From positions 3,719,001-3,783,000 of the forward strand of contig CM034398.1 of NCBI GenBank assembly GCA_019925095.2: a DNA stretch of 64,000 bases. The letters run 5' to 3'. Shown piece by piece: positions 21,357 through 32,697 of the stretch. Within the stretch, counting starts at the first letter, position 1; every line of letters begins with the position of its first letter. The notes under the pieces are model-generated. The model was not told the DNA's origin and made no database searches. It saw nothing but the letters and a program-made list of their open reading frames with translations. The position numbers and the translations under genes are program-made. This stretch comes from Dendrolimus kikuchii (lineage: Eukaryota > Arthropoda > Insecta > Lepidoptera > Lasiocampidae).

Positions 21357-22232
21357 CAGTCGCGGTATGAAAAGGTTCGTCACCTTGAAGTCTACTTTTC
21401 CTTGCACGAGTACAAGAAACACTACTGCCAAGATTTTAATGAATGTACGTTTTGCAATGTTCATAAAATAAAGAAACATGAAAAAGAAATTTCAATGTAG
21501 ATAATGACAGACACCGAGATTACAATACTTTTAATCACCAGAAAAAAAGAGGATGAAGGGGGTGACCCGTATAGGGTGGAGGAGCGAGATGGAATGCTCC
21601 TCCGTCTCAAAGGATTTTTTATTGGACTTGACTTTATGTTGTTGGAGACCTTACAATTTTACCGGGGATTCTGGGGCGAGTGCCTCGTGCCCGGGGGGGG
21701 CAACTTGCTCGAGAGAGCTCCCTAAGGAGTTTTACCTCGGCTAGACTGTCGCCATGAGAGGGGGATGAATTTAATGATTCCCACCATAGGGCGACACAAA
21801 GCACTAATTGAGAAGCGTCTCAAAGGACGATCTTCTAGCGAGGCTAATATTATTCCTCGCAGACTTAAGCCCTTTCGTTATAGTTGAAAATTTGTATATA
21901 TTCTTTGTATGTTTCGGAAAACGTTTGTGACATCAATTATCGCACAGCGCCATCTATTGGCTTATAAGTGTTTCACTACAAGGATATAATCACTATGCTT
22001 ATCATAAACATTAAAACCAATAAAAAGGTTTTACATCTCAAAAAAATCTTCTTAGACAAGATAGAAAATCAAACAAATTTGATCTAAGTAATTTTAAATT
22101 TTATTGTCAAACAGTTAAACATAATTTTCAGTGAAGAAGTCTGTTCTGTTCCGGCTTAGTTTGAAAAGGTAACACGTGTTCGCGGAAAATGAATCAATTT
22201 AAAAACTGACGAACCTTTTCATACCACGTCTG
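21357..22232. mobile_element. TIR MITE with a ~430-bp insertion
   Basis: The termini CAGTCGCGGTATGAAAAGG and CCTTTTCATACCACGTCTG form a 26-bp inverted repeat with two mismatches, flanked by TA. The flanking parts match 17836-18242. An unrelated insertion occupies about 21558-21985. Confidence 0.8.
21558..21985. mobile_element. Unclassified insertion in the MITE
   Basis: GC-richer segment beginning near GAAGGGGGTGACCCG and ending near GCGCCATCTATTGGC. It is absent from the sister MITE. AGGAT is repeated at the junctions. No recognisable coding or terminal structure. Confidence 0.45.
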
Positions 22233-22720
22233 TACCTTTGTATGGAACTGTCTGCGAATACAACAGAGGAGAACCAATAGCGTTTCCATACGAATGCGCA
22301 CTTTTTTATTTTTTTATTATTACTAACATCGCTACGGACTCGAGTTCCGTACCCTTTTTTACTACTTAATTTCTATGAAAGATTTTAGAGTCCATACATG
22401 CTTATTGTTTATTTTTGTTACTGTATGTGACATTATATTTAGTAATTTTTATGTTTTGGTGTACCTTAAGAATAACTTATTATATTAATTTATTCAAATT
22501 TTAATACTAAACTTATACTAATGTAGAGTGTATCTGTTACATGCTGGTGTTGTGAGGAAGTGCATGTGCAGTGTTGGCCTTATATCTATACTTATATATA
22601 GTCCTATCTAGTGCCATGTGTGTTGTTCGACGAGATCGCCCTTCGTACGCTCCCGTTCCGCTTTCGAAGTCAGTTGATAAAGCTGTCTAATCCTTTCTAT
22701 TTATCTATAACCGTAAATTT
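22233..22720. other. No gene seen
   Basis: AT-rich unique-looking sequence. Confidence 0.4.
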
Positions 22721-23028
22721 TATCCGTGCAGGAACGGAGAAAGAATAAAATTTCTGCGGCCAGGCGGCCTGTCGTAAGAGGCGACAAAACAACCCACAGC
22801 CAGGTGGTATTTGCCCGACAGGATGGCGACCACCCCTGATCTAGAGTATGCCGCCATAACAACTTTGTGTTGTGTTCCGGCATTAGTGACCAGGTTCCAG
22901 TCTTCCTTAAGAGAGCAGCAGCGCATTTGTAGCGCCTTTGGTGTTGCAAATGTCCATAGGCGATAGTAACCGCTTTCCATCCAGTGGGCCCTCTACCTGT
23001 CTGCTGAACTCCTGCAATAAAAAAAATA
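22721..23028 (+). mobile_element. SINE-A copy, nearly full-length
   Basis: Runs from TATCCGTGCAGGAACGGAGA to CTCCTGCAAT plus A run, with a short deletion at GGTGGTATTTGCCC. Confidence 0.9.
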
Positions 23029-23805
23029 ACTCTAAGTTATAATATTCGATATTTAAAATAAACAACGAATAGCATTCTTAAGAGTATCTAAGTATATAAA
23101 ATATATGATATCATAAAATTCTAAACATGCCGTGTTTGTACGTTGAAGCTATTTAAAAAAAAAACATCTGGAATAGACTATATAAACGACGGAGAATACG
23201 ATGCAATTTGTTTTAGATTTCTTGATTGATTGTTTGGGATTTATGTCAAAACTACTGGGTCGATTTCAATGCGGTTTTCGCTGGTCGACAGCAAATGCTT
23301 AAAATCTGCGCTACTTTTTATTCTGGGTATCCGACGGGAATGTTTTCTGGGAATGATTTAAAATGGCCAAATTGAAAAAAAAAATGGAATTCAAATCTGT
23401 TTTTTTCACTGATCGATAGTGAATTTTATGTAATAAAATGTATGATACTTTTTATCCCGGGAATTTTCCCGAAAGCGGTTTAAGGTTCTTCGGATGTATG
23501 AAAATTAGCTTATTCCGACACAGTTATCACTAAAACAATAGCTTATATTCTTTTTTAAATGCTGCGGTATTATGTGCTCCAGGGAACCTGCGGGAATTTC
23601 AAGTCAAATTTGGACGAAGTCGCGAGAAAATCCTAGTATGTTATTAAAATCTCAATAGAAATATATTATTACTTTCTTTACACTTAGTAATGCAATATTA
23701 ATGCAATGAGGTTTCTCTCAAAACGCTTTTACTTTTCACAAATAGGATGGAAATAAACTTGTTGTTAAAATATATTGTTAGTATTACTAGTAACTTCTCT
23801 CTCTT
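23029..23805. other. No gene; possible Helitron-like remnants
   Basis: Phrases such as AACTACTGGGTCGATTTCAA and TACTTTTTATCCCGGG resemble the interior of lepidopteran Helitrons, but no ends were found. Confidence 0.3.
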
Positions 23806-23812
23806 TTTTTTT

Positions 23813-24535
23813 ACCTTCTCCCAATTATTTGGGGTCGGCACAATATGTCTTTTTCTTCCATACTCCTCTATTCTGACATACGTCCTCGTACACACCACAA
23901 ATCATCATATCATCCTTCACACGATGCATCCATCTTTTTTTTGGTCTACCTTTGCATTTATATCCATCAATCTTGCAGTTTAACATTCTTTTTGTTACTT
24001 GACTTTCATCCCTCCTCATTACATGCCCATACCACCTTAGTCTTCTTGCTCTCAACTTTTCAGTCACGAGTGCAACTTTCAAAGATCCCCTTATATACTC
24101 ATTTCTCAGCTTATCCATTCTTGTAACATCACAAATCCATCGCAACATTCTCATCTCAGCTGGGTGGAGCCATTTGTGGTCTACCACTTTAATGGCCCAA
24201 CGTCGTATGATAGATTTATACATACATAACTTCACGCCAGTTCCCTTGCGGGGTAGGCACGAACAACAGAGCGCCATTCACACTTATTCTTACACACCTC
24301 ACTTGCTTTTAAAACATTCATAACTCTTGTCATGCACGCTCGTCTGTTCTTAAGGCTCCTGACATACCTTCTGCTAGTACACGATCAATTTGATCATGGA
24401 AGGTGTGTCGTGGCCTTCCACGACTTCTGCATCCATCCACTTTTGCATTGATAGATTTATATATCTGACCTTTTAGGTTTAATGGCATTAGTTTCTCGCA
24501 TGGCACACCGGTTAGCTGCCTACGCTTTTAGCCAA
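23813..24535 (-). pseudogene. Second RTE-like LINE, RT C-terminus, interrupted
   Basis: The minus strand encodes IIRRWAIKVVDHKWLHPAE, MRMLRWICDVTRMDKLRNEY, RARRLRWYGHVMRRDE, GRPKKRWMHRVKDDM and QNRGVWKKKTYCADPK. The motif order is the same as in the first RTE family but the sequence is clearly different. Its 3' end reads CCAAATAATTGGGAGAAGGT followed by an A run. The first RTE family is inserted at 24221-24448. The upstream RT core is missing, so it is a truncated relic. Confidence 0.8.
24221..24448 (-). mobile_element. RTE-like 3' end nested in another RTE
   Basis: Flanked by the 13-bp duplication TGATAGATTTATA (24208-24220 and 24449-24461). The 5' truncation is simple, with no fold-back. 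Confidence 0.9.
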
Positions 24536-25455
24536 GCTAGATTAATCAGGGATATACCATGTATGAGATTAGGAGTCATTTCCTCAGTTCCCACAGTCTC
24601 TTAGCAGGTTAATAGACAACATATGTATTTCAACAAGAACACGATTGATTGATTTCAATGGATTAACGACAAATAAGGATTTAGCCTTAACTGTAAGATG
24701 AGAGAATATCCATGTTTTTGTCAAACCACATTCTGAACATTACTCGCTTGTCTCAGGAGTTCAGGTTATGGATTTGGTTGATTGTTGGACTTCCTACAAC
24801 CATTTTTGTCCTTGAAAAAGCCCTAAGTGATGTATAGAATAGTCCGTTCTGCGGAATCTTATTAGATTGCTTTTATTCCTACAGTTTCAAATTTACAATA
24901 ATGTTGCTGCTTAGACTGATCAACCAAATTGAATACATTTGGTTGAAAGGTACGGAATTGAATTTTTTTTTTTTAATTTACTTATTCAAACAAAAACATA
25001 CATTTTTACATATCTACATCTTAAAACCCGAAAGGGTTTGACGAAGATGCTTAAAGTCTGCGCTTTTTGTACAATTAACAAATGTGAGGTAGTTTGAATT
25101 TTTACATCTACCCTTTCTCAATTTCTAGCACCAAGTGAGCAAACATTAACACGTGACCTTGTACTCTATTTTTGTTATGTGTATACAGGTGAGTATGTAG
25201 TGTGTTATATATATATATTTTTTTTATATTTTTGTGAATAAATTAATTTAGGTAAGTAATACAGATATACGCATATCTACTTATATATACTTAGATGTGT
25301 ATTATAATTTTTTATGTATACTGGAATTAATATTGGTAAAAAATAAATATTTGTCTACGTTTATTTTAAATAATAGTTTCTCCTATGGATTTAATTATTG
25401 TTTTCATGTTATTGAAATTTATTTTATTTCTTGTTTCAAATGACTACCGGGATCG
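24536..25455. other. No gene seen
   Basis: AT-rich; a small TA/T-rich tract lies at about 25206-25230. Confidence 0.45.
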
Positions 25456-25930
25456 ATGGTTGGAGGCGGCCTACACTATCTTACTGCCAATTTGCAACGT
25501 GTTATGGCTGGGAGAGAAGAAATGGCGAAAGAAACTTCCCAACAACGCGCCTAGTCTATCCTATGGGGGGAGGGGGGGAGGGGTATGTCTCCTGGCTGCC
25601 TTCGCGGGGACGTGAAGGGATCGTGATTGGCGGCGCCTGAGATGCCGCCGTCTGTGTGTCTGTCGGTGCCTGCCAGCCTATCGTCCTAAACGCAGGCGGG
25701 CTGATCCGGGCCAGCCGTTTTATAATAACGTCGACCCTGTCCGTGAGGACGTTACGCGGTCGTCGCATGAGAGACTTTCGTTGAGGCTTATAATCGGACG
25801 CGGACACGACGAGTGGATTCCGATGGTGCGGCGCGAGATCGAAATACTTCAAGCATTGCGGAATGGTCGACGAGAAGACATGACGAAGCATGTTAAAAAT
25901 ACTTAATTCCAAAAAACTGCCCATAAAGAT
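25456..25930 (-). repeat. GC-rich repeat-like block related to Penelope 3' region
   Basis: The left part carries TTTGCAACGTGTTATGGCTG and AGAAGAAATGGCGAAAGAAAC, closely similar to 37255-37302 in the Penelope-like element. The right part has a 122-codon minus-strand open frame (25556-25924) with FDLAPHHRNPLVV, SDYKPQRKSLMRRPRNVL and a Pro-rich end. It is GC-rich unlike its flanks. It is probably transposon-derived; I do not recognise a function. Confidence 0.4.
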
Positions 25931-26465
25931 TTATTACTTGTTTATCATGATAAGTAAATTCCTTTCTTTCGATCCATATCTCCGACATGTTATTTATGTG
26001 AATTGTGACAAGTTGACTAACCGGTCCTGTAGACTAGTTTTTTATAAGTAAACCTGATGCGAATGACTTGTTTGATGTATTTGATTAGATCATGTCGCTT
26101 CACAAGCTGTATTTCTATTGCCGTCAGTCATAAAGATTATATCACTCACTTCAGGATGAGGTTACTACGTATTTTCTACTTTAAAAGTTTTTTTTTTAGT
26201 TTTCACTTCTAAAACTTGATTTGCATTGTTTAAGAAGCTACCTAAAATGAGATCGTAATCTAGCATTTTTGAAAATATAACTATGCTTTAAGGTTTTAGT
26301 TAACTCCCAAAAACCCCTCTCTGGCTCCCCCTTGGACAAATCTATGATTCTCAACAACAATATTACGAATAAATCGCAAAATTAACATTTGATTTAGATA
26401 AGGTTTCATACAAAAGATTTGATTTTATAAAAAAAATATAAATAGAAAATTTACTTATTAATTTG
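25931..26465. other. No gene seen
   Basis: AT-rich sequence. Confidence 0.4.
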
Positions 26466-26477
26466 TATATTAATATA

Positions 26478-26536
26478 CATACATACATACATAACTTCAC
26501 GCCAGTTCCCTTGCGGGGTAGGCACGAACAACAAAA
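26478..26536 (-). mobile_element. RTE-like 3' end, very short
   Basis: Only about 55 bases of the 3' end remain, flanked by TATATTAATATA (26466-26477 and 26537-26548). Confidence 0.8.
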
Positions 26537-26822
26537 TATATTAATATATTATGTATTAATAGTATTATTAATATTATATAGCTATTGCTGTTGCTATACA
26601 TATATTAATGATGTATATATTAGTATATATATTGATGGATTAAAATTATTTTAAAAATTAAACTAAACTATAAAATAGAAACCTAAAATTAAATACCAAA
26701 ACTAAATAAAAAAGGAGAGCAAAATTATAGATAAAATATTGGTCCCAAACCACTGTCAATAGAAAATATATGTACGAAATCAAATTGAAATTTCTGTGAA
26801 ATATTCGTAATTTGTATGTCGT

Positions 26823-27140
26823 TGAAAATTACGAGCTATAAAAATGGCCCGGAATTTTGCAGAGCTTGAGTGAAATGAGACCCCTTTCACGAATTGAATT
26901 TAGGTAAATATGGCGTGATACTGACCGGCTATTATCGCTGTCTGCACCATATAAAAATGCCCCGAAGGACAAGACCCGTATTGTTGTATGGTGTAGACAG
27001 GGATAATCGCCGGACAGTGTCACGCTACATTTACATTAAATTTGTCAAAAGACCTCTACGTGTTGGCCTTTCCATGGCCCCACGCAAGCCCTCCAAATGT
27101 ATGGGCCATTTTTATAGCCCGTGGTCTTCAAAGACATACC
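26823..27140. mobile_element. Two element C 3' ends as an inverted pair
   Basis: The left half (26823-26990) is a minus-strand C fragment and the right half (26991-27140) a plus-strand one. They meet at TATTGTTGTATGGTGTAGAC. Each carries the GGCCAT-type terminal hairpin at its outer end. Confidence 0.65.
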
Positions 27141-27154
27141 AATCATTATATTGT

Positions 27155-27240
27155 GGTCCTCCTATAGTAAGAGGCCCGAACCCAGCTATGAGAGATTTAT
27201 GGGCTTCAGACATCGAACTCCATTTAGGTAGCTTCTGGTA
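27155..27240 (+). mobile_element. tRNA-type SINE 3' fragment
   Basis: CCTCCTATAGTAAGAGGCCC and GAACCCAGCTATGAGAG correspond to the end of the SINE at 15955-16125. Confidence 0.45.
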
Positions 27241-27364
27241 ATTTAACGCAAAACTTCACTAGTTACTAGCACATTTGTTGTATAAGGACGGCGTAATATA
27301 ATTTAACTGGGACTGGGCGTAACTACGTTCTAAGTCTCAGCCTTTCCTACATAAAAAACGAGGG

Positions 27365-27558
27365 GCACATGGGAGGAGGGTGGTTTTAGTGGGTAGTGGT
27401 TGTTGCCCGTGCCACTTCTCTGAGCCTCCACATAAGCTGGTGGATTACTGTTTGGATTGCCCCTTATTAAAGGGTAAAGCCTCCATGTTCAACTATGGTC
27501 TAATCCCTTGCAAAGGACCCAGTATTGTGCGTAAATAGCATTTCCCCCGCCTTAAAAT
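27365..27558 (+). mobile_element. SINE-like family I copy
   Basis: Inverse copy of 7101-7284, from ACATGGGAGGAGGGTGG to ATTTCCCCCGCCTTAAAAT. Confidence 0.65.
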
Positions 27559-28077
27559 ATATATATGTATATATAATTTAACTCGTGTGAAGGCGGGTTC
27601 GTAATTTATAAGCAGGTGTCGCGGTAGTTAATAAATATGGCTGATAGTGAGAGTTCTGTGTAAGGTGGCAGAGTGTATGTTGGCCTTCTATATTTTATTG
27701 CAAGCTTTGTGCTGTAGTGGTGAATGAATCTAGATGTTGAATTATTAAATGGAATTTGAAACTAAATACTTGTTACAAGTTATACCTATATATACAAACT
27801 AGCCGTTGTGCACTAAAAAAGGATTTTTGAAAATTCGACTCTTAGGGCCGCTTGCATAACGATCGCCTTTAAATAAAATTAGTTAATCATATTAAACTGC
27901 CTAAATACGTTTTACACAAAACATATTGACAGTTATTTAAATATATTTAGCAGCAAAACTTGCGTTGTGCAAGACGCTAATTGTGTTTAAGGGTGCTAAA
28001 TACATTTTGTGTTTCTTAAATAAATTTAAGCAACGTTATGCAAGCGGCCATTAATGTCTTAATGGGAATAATTTTTG
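27559..28077. other. No gene seen; Helitron-like end at 27800
   Basis: ACTAGCCGTTGTGCACT at 27799 looks like a reversed Helitron CTAG end. The remaining text is AT-rich. Confidence 0.3.
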
Positions 28078-28397
28078 TATAGAAATACGTCATTTTCAAA
28101 ATAAGAGGCATACAATTTTAAACACCTGCTTTTGGTAAAATGTACGCGTGTATTGGCGTTTTTGGAAATTCAACCCCTACAGGGTTGAGAACGAGAATCA
28201 AAGTTTCTATGAAAATCTGTCATTTTCAAAGTAAGAAGCATGAAATTTTGTACGCCTGCTTCTGGATAGAAGGAAATGTATTTGTACCTCGACATTTTTG
28301 GAAATTCCACCCCTAACGTGATTAAAAAGGTATAGAAAGTTTGCTTAAACTACGACTAATTTTAATCTACGTGAGTCAAGCCGCGGGCTACAGCTAG
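28078..28397 (+). repeat. Helitron 3' end containing a ~125-bp tandem duplication
   Basis: Two imperfect units (28078-28195 and 28205-28320) share AATCTGTCATTTTCAAA, GCATGAAATTTTGTACGCC-like and GGAAATTCNACCCCTA. The block ends with GCCGCGGGCTACAGCTAG before a T. Confidence 0.5.
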
Positions 28398-28423
28398 TTT
28401 GTTTTATAAGCACAAACACAACC

Positions 28424-28510
28424 CCAGGTATATGCCCGTCTGGATGGGATGGCTACCACCTCTAACCTAGAGTAGTCCGCCACAACAACCTGGAGTTGTG
28501 TACCGGCATT
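28424..28510 (+). mobile_element. SINE-A internal fragment
   Basis: CCAGGTATATGCCCGTCTGG to GGAGTTGTGTACCGGCAT, diverged. Confidence 0.6.
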
Positions 28511-28559
28511 TTTTTTAACCTCCTCCATCCTTACAAGTTTGATATGTCAGGGTCTTTTC

Positions 28560-28945
28560 TATCTTTTTATTATATTTTTATTTTTCTTTTATCTTTTCAA
28601 TCAATCAATATCTTTATTTGTAAGAATGCAGTTTGTACAGGTGTTACTTTTTTATTTTTCTTTTATCTTTTCAATCAATCAATATCTTTATTTGCAAGAA
28701 TGCGGTTTTGACAGGTGTTACTTTTTTATTTTTCTTTTATCTTTTCAATCAATCAATATCTTTATTTGAAAGAATGCAGTTTATACAGGTGTTACTTTTT
28801 TATTTTTCTTTTATCTTTTCAATCAATCAATATCTTTATTTGAAAGAATGCAGTTTATACAGGTGTTCCTTTTTTATTTTTCTTTTATCTTTCCAATCAA
28901 TCAATATCTTTATTTGCAAGAATGCAGTTTATACAGGTGTTATAC
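28560..28945. repeat. 74-bp tandem repeat, about five copies
   Basis: The word CAATCAATCAATATC begins at 28598, 28672, 28746, 28820 and 28894, an exact 74-base period. Each unit has TTATTTTTCTTTTATC, ATCTTTATTTGNAAGAATGC and a variable ACAGGTGTTAC. Because 74 is not a multiple of 3, all three frames give similar Phe-rich peptides; none is a gene. The right flank continues as the non-repeated end of an A/T-tailed element. Confidence 0.95.
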
Positions 28946-29105
28946 AATTGTAGAGGCACAGTACATTGTAACACATAGTGGTATGAATGATTTAAAAACA
29001 AAATGACTTAAAAACTAAAATTAAATTTTACAAAAATATTCTTATTTAGAACAATGTCGATTAAGTTTGGGTAATAAAAACGCAAATTATATCAAAAGAA
29101 AAAAA

Positions 29106-29553
29106 TCTATATATATAAAATAAAGTCGTGTTAGTTACACTATTTATAACTCAAGGACGGCAGTATCGATTTGGCTGAAAATTGTTGGGCAGGTAGCTTA
29201 GAACCAGGAGACAGACATAGGATACTTTTTATCCCGTTGGAACTGGTAAGTAGCAATGAGATCGGGTTCTAGAATCCTCCTAATCACCTGGAGCGATTTT
29301 GGTGATTTTGTTTTTGTGTGTTTGAGTGGGTTCCCGGATGGTTTAGATTCACAATTAGAATCGGTAGGTGGCGCTGAGATCGGGTTCTAGAATCCTCCTA
29401 ATAACTTGGACCGATTATGGTGTTCTTGTTTTTGTGTGTTTGAGTGGGTTCTCGGATGGTTTAAATCCACAACTGGCACCGGTAGGTGGCGCTGGGATCG
29501 GGTCCTAGATTTTTATTATTTCAGAACAGGACAACGTCTGCCGGGGCCGCTAG
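29106..29553 (+). mobile_element. Non-autonomous Helitron (448 bp)
   Basis: Starts TCTATATATATAAAATAAAG after an A. It has three GGTAGGTGGCGCTG-like boxes and ends AACGTCTGCCGGGGCCGCTAG before a T. The 5' region differs from 4354-4928 but the 3' region is shared. Confidence 0.85.
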
Positions 29554-29924
29554 TAACAAATAAATCACTAAGATTTCCCGTATAGATAAAAACAAAAAGC
29601 ACTTTTTCTAAGAAATTTAACAGTATAAAAACACTCCTGAACAGCCACTTTTTTAAGACTACAATGAATTTTCTTGAATATCGGTTGGCAAAGAGTTATA
29701 GATAAGAGGAGCCTTGTAATACAGGTCCTTCTGAAGATATTAAAAGGCACAGGCATCTTTAATATTACTTGCGTCACAAGACTCGCGTTAACATTTTTAT
29801 ATCCTTCAAACAAAGACCCAATGAATTGAATAATGATTTTTATTACTTTAATTATTTATAACTCTTAAATCTATTACAGTTTATGCTTATTATCGAATAC
29901 AATATATATTCTATTCTACGTTAT
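29554..29924. other. No gene seen
   Basis: Unique-looking sequence. The minus-strand frame at 29568-29813 has no recognisable features. Confidence 0.4.
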
Positions 29925-29927
29925 CTA

Positions 29928-30423
29928 TGCTACGAGTTACAGGACTCGAATTAAAATACCGTTGGTATTATTATAGAGTTTATTAGAACTATACAAACAC
30001 GTATAACACAGGTACAAATATAACCGAACACCAAAGCCAAACGTAATGCAGAAGATCGTAATTTCACTAAATAGATTACCGAATGTAGTACACACGTCTT
30101 GCTTCGCTCGTGGTTATCGATAGACTCCCTGATCTCTCAATTGGGGCATTGCTTTATACTGCACAGATGCAATATGTCTGCCCCTCTGCGTGGACCGAAT
30201 ATCCTAGAATCAATTTGGACTTTTAAATCCGAGACACCTGGCAGTGATCTTAATACAACAATAGGCCGTAAAAGATTACAATACACAATGGTCTGTTTTC
30301 TTTTAATCACAAATTTTAAACACAACGTAAAAAAAATAAGTCCAAATGCCGAAAAGTAATAAAAGGTGTTTCTATGGGTATGCAGGTGTGAATTTGTCTT
30401 TTGTCGGCGTCTAGGTCGTAACA
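29928..30423 (-). mobile_element. Solo LTR
   Basis: Minus-strand copy of the 43938-44409 LTR. The plus strand runs from GCTACGAGTTACAGG to GACGCCTAGGTCGTAACA-type termini and is flanked by CTAT on both sides (29925-29928 and 30424-30427; one terminal T appears lost). A short internal deletion lies near 30050. The reversed TATA block is at about 30150. Confidence 0.85.
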
Positions 30424-30504
30424 CTATTTTATTGCCTTACATTTTCCTTCTTCTTTTGGGTTATTTTAGGTTTTATTTCAATTTTCATTTTCAATTTTCT
30501 TATT

Positions 30505-31221
30505 ACGGTATAATTATTCGGTATTACGCTCGCGGACCGCGTTCGTAATACCGAAGTAAGAAAGAGAGTTGGTCTGAAAGAGAGTGTCAGGATGAAGGTA
30601 AGGAAAGGAATGCTCCGGTGGTTCGGGCATGTGGAAAGAATGCATGATGAAATAATGACTAAACAGATATACAATGCAAAAGTGGATGGATGCAGAATTT
30701 GTGGAAAGCCACGACACACCTTCCATGATCAAATTGATCGTGTACTAGCGGAAGGTGATGTCAGGAGCCTTAAGAACAGACGAGCGTGCATGACAAGAGC
30801 TATGAATGTCAAAGAAGCAAGTGAGGTGTGTAAGAATATATCCGTGCAGGAACGAATACAATTTCCTGCGGCTGGGCGGCCTGTCGTAAGAGGCGACTTA
30901 ATAACCCACAGCCAGGTGGTAGGGCATTTGCCCGACTGGATGGCTACCACCCCTGGTCAAGAGCATGCCGCCATAACAACCTTGAGTTGTGTTCCGGCAT
31001 TAGTGACCAGGTTCCAGTTTCCCTTAAGAGAGCAGCAGCGCATTTGTAACAACTTTGGTGTTGCAAATGTCCATAGGCGATGGTAACTGCTTTCCATCAA
31101 GTGGGCCGTCGGCCTGTCTGCTGACCACCTGCAGTAAAAAAAAAAAAGAACAAGCCTGAATGGCGCTCTGTTGTTCGTGCCTACCCCGCAAGGGAACTGG
31201 CCTGAAGTTATGTATTTATGT
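30505..31221 (+). mobile_element. RTE-like 3' end, fold-back 5' end, interrupted by SINE-A
   Basis: Flanked by AATTTTCTTATT (30493-30504 and 31222-31233). Encodes VRKGMLRWFGHVERMHDE through MNVKEASEVCKN, is interrupted by SINE-A (30839-31148), then continues with the C-terminal end and an imperfect TATG tail. At its 5' end, TTCGGTATTACG (30517-30528) is an inverted copy of its own CGTAATACCGAA (30544-30555). Confidence 0.88.
30839..31148 (+). mobile_element. SINE-A copy nested in RTE
   Basis: Full-length, TATCCGTGCAGGAACGAATA to CCTGCAGT plus 13 A. AAGAATA/AAGAACA is the short duplication. Confidence 0.92.
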
Positions 31222-31291
31222 AATTTTCTTATTCTATTGCTTGTGTTAATTTATTACATTTACTACTTTTTGATCAATTAGTAGTTTTGTC

Positions 31292-31447
31292 TACCGGCAT
31301 TAGTGGCCAGGTTCTAGTCCCATGTACGAGTTTGGCAGCACATCGGTAGCATCTTTTTCAAGTTGCTAATGTTCATAGGCGATGGTAACCATTTTCCATG
31401 ACAGTTGAGCCGTCATCTTGTCTGCTGTACTCCAGAAGTAAAAAAGT
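31292..31447 (+). mobile_element. SINE-A 3' fragment, old
   Basis: ACCGGCATTAGTGGCCAGG, ATAGGCGATGGTAACC and CTTGTCTGCTGTACTCC with an A tail. Diverged. Confidence 0.65.
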
Positions 31448-32697
31448 ATTTCATGGGTCGATTTTTCTTGTCTTTTAAAGGCAGATAAAATATATTTATT
31501 GCTGACAGTTGCTTCTTATTTGGAAATTAAACTCGATATATTATTATTAAATTAGAAATATACATGAAGAAGTATTTACAAATTGTTTGAGAGAGTCGCG
31601 AGAGTAGAGTGGTAAGTCGTCAATGTGTGTGGGGAAGAATTAATATGAAAAATTATTTATTTTTTAATTAATGGCCAATTTTTGCCTCCTATATCCCGCA
31701 TTCCGTGCGACGCCCAATTGCTAATTGCGCCAGCTATGGGTGTCGACGGTATGCGGGGCGCGGGGAGTCGGTGTGCTCCGGCGGGCGGGTCAGGGGGGTA
31801 CTCTCTGTCCGCAACAATATTTAATGGATAAAAAAAAGAAAAATTAAAAATGACTGTTGCTTAAGTAAGACAGTTGTATTGTTACACTATTGAATTCAGT
31901 CAGGTTAAAATTTATCCGAATGATTGCAGGCTAGTAACAGGGTCCACAGCTGGAGGATAGTGGAACGACCATTAGATATGGTGGTCAGCTGAGAATAGGT
32001 TGAATAAGCAGTCCCCGACCAAGCAACGGCAAAATCAACAGGGCGTAGTGGGCAGTTAGGTGGAACGAGCTAGCCTAGAAAAAAAAACTACAAAAGCCCC
32101 ATGACGATTTTGTGACGTGGTGAAATATAAAAAAAACGCCGCCACTAAATAAGCGTTCCTCTCCCTGGTATTGGGCAGCAGCAATACCAGTATGGATAGA
32201 AGGCTGAAGAGAAGGGCTCTAGAAAGGCTTCTGTTCAATTATTAATGGACGAAATACCGTCTGTTACCGCATAAATACCTCCCTAATATGGAGCAATATG
32301 GAAGTAAAAAGTAAAAGTAATATAGTTCTTAACAACTGGCCCATAATAGAGAAGATTGGAGGAGGCTCCACTGACAAGAGTATAGCTCTTAAATTATAGA
32401 TAGTAGATAGATAACTTTTATCTGACGATTAAAAAATTGCCCCTAAATGATATTGAATTCAAACCTTCCGCAGCAAGAGACGCCATAAAATAGTTCATTG
32501 AAATATGTAGCAGTTACAGTGAAACAAACAAGCTCCCAAGAACGATAAATAGACATGTCAGCTTGCTTAACTGAGCCATCTGTCCTTTTGCCAAGTTGGT
32601 ACTAAATGCACGTCAAGTTTTTGCTGCTTATTGACACGTGATAACTTAAGCTTCTACGTTTAGTTCTAAATAAGCGAGCATACTGTACTTATGTATC
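31448..32697. other. No gene; CpG-rich patch at about 31690-31810
   Basis: The patch around GTATGCGGGGCGCGGGGAG is much richer in CG than its surroundings and could be a transposon part or an unmethylated element. The rest shows nothing recognised. Confidence 0.35.

Noticed and set aside
28560..28945. CRISPR-like array
   Set aside because: The unit is 74 bases with no unique spacers, in an insect-like genome; it is a minisatellite.
28496..28953. Phe-rich overlapping frames
   Set aside because: Product of the 74-base period not being a multiple of three.
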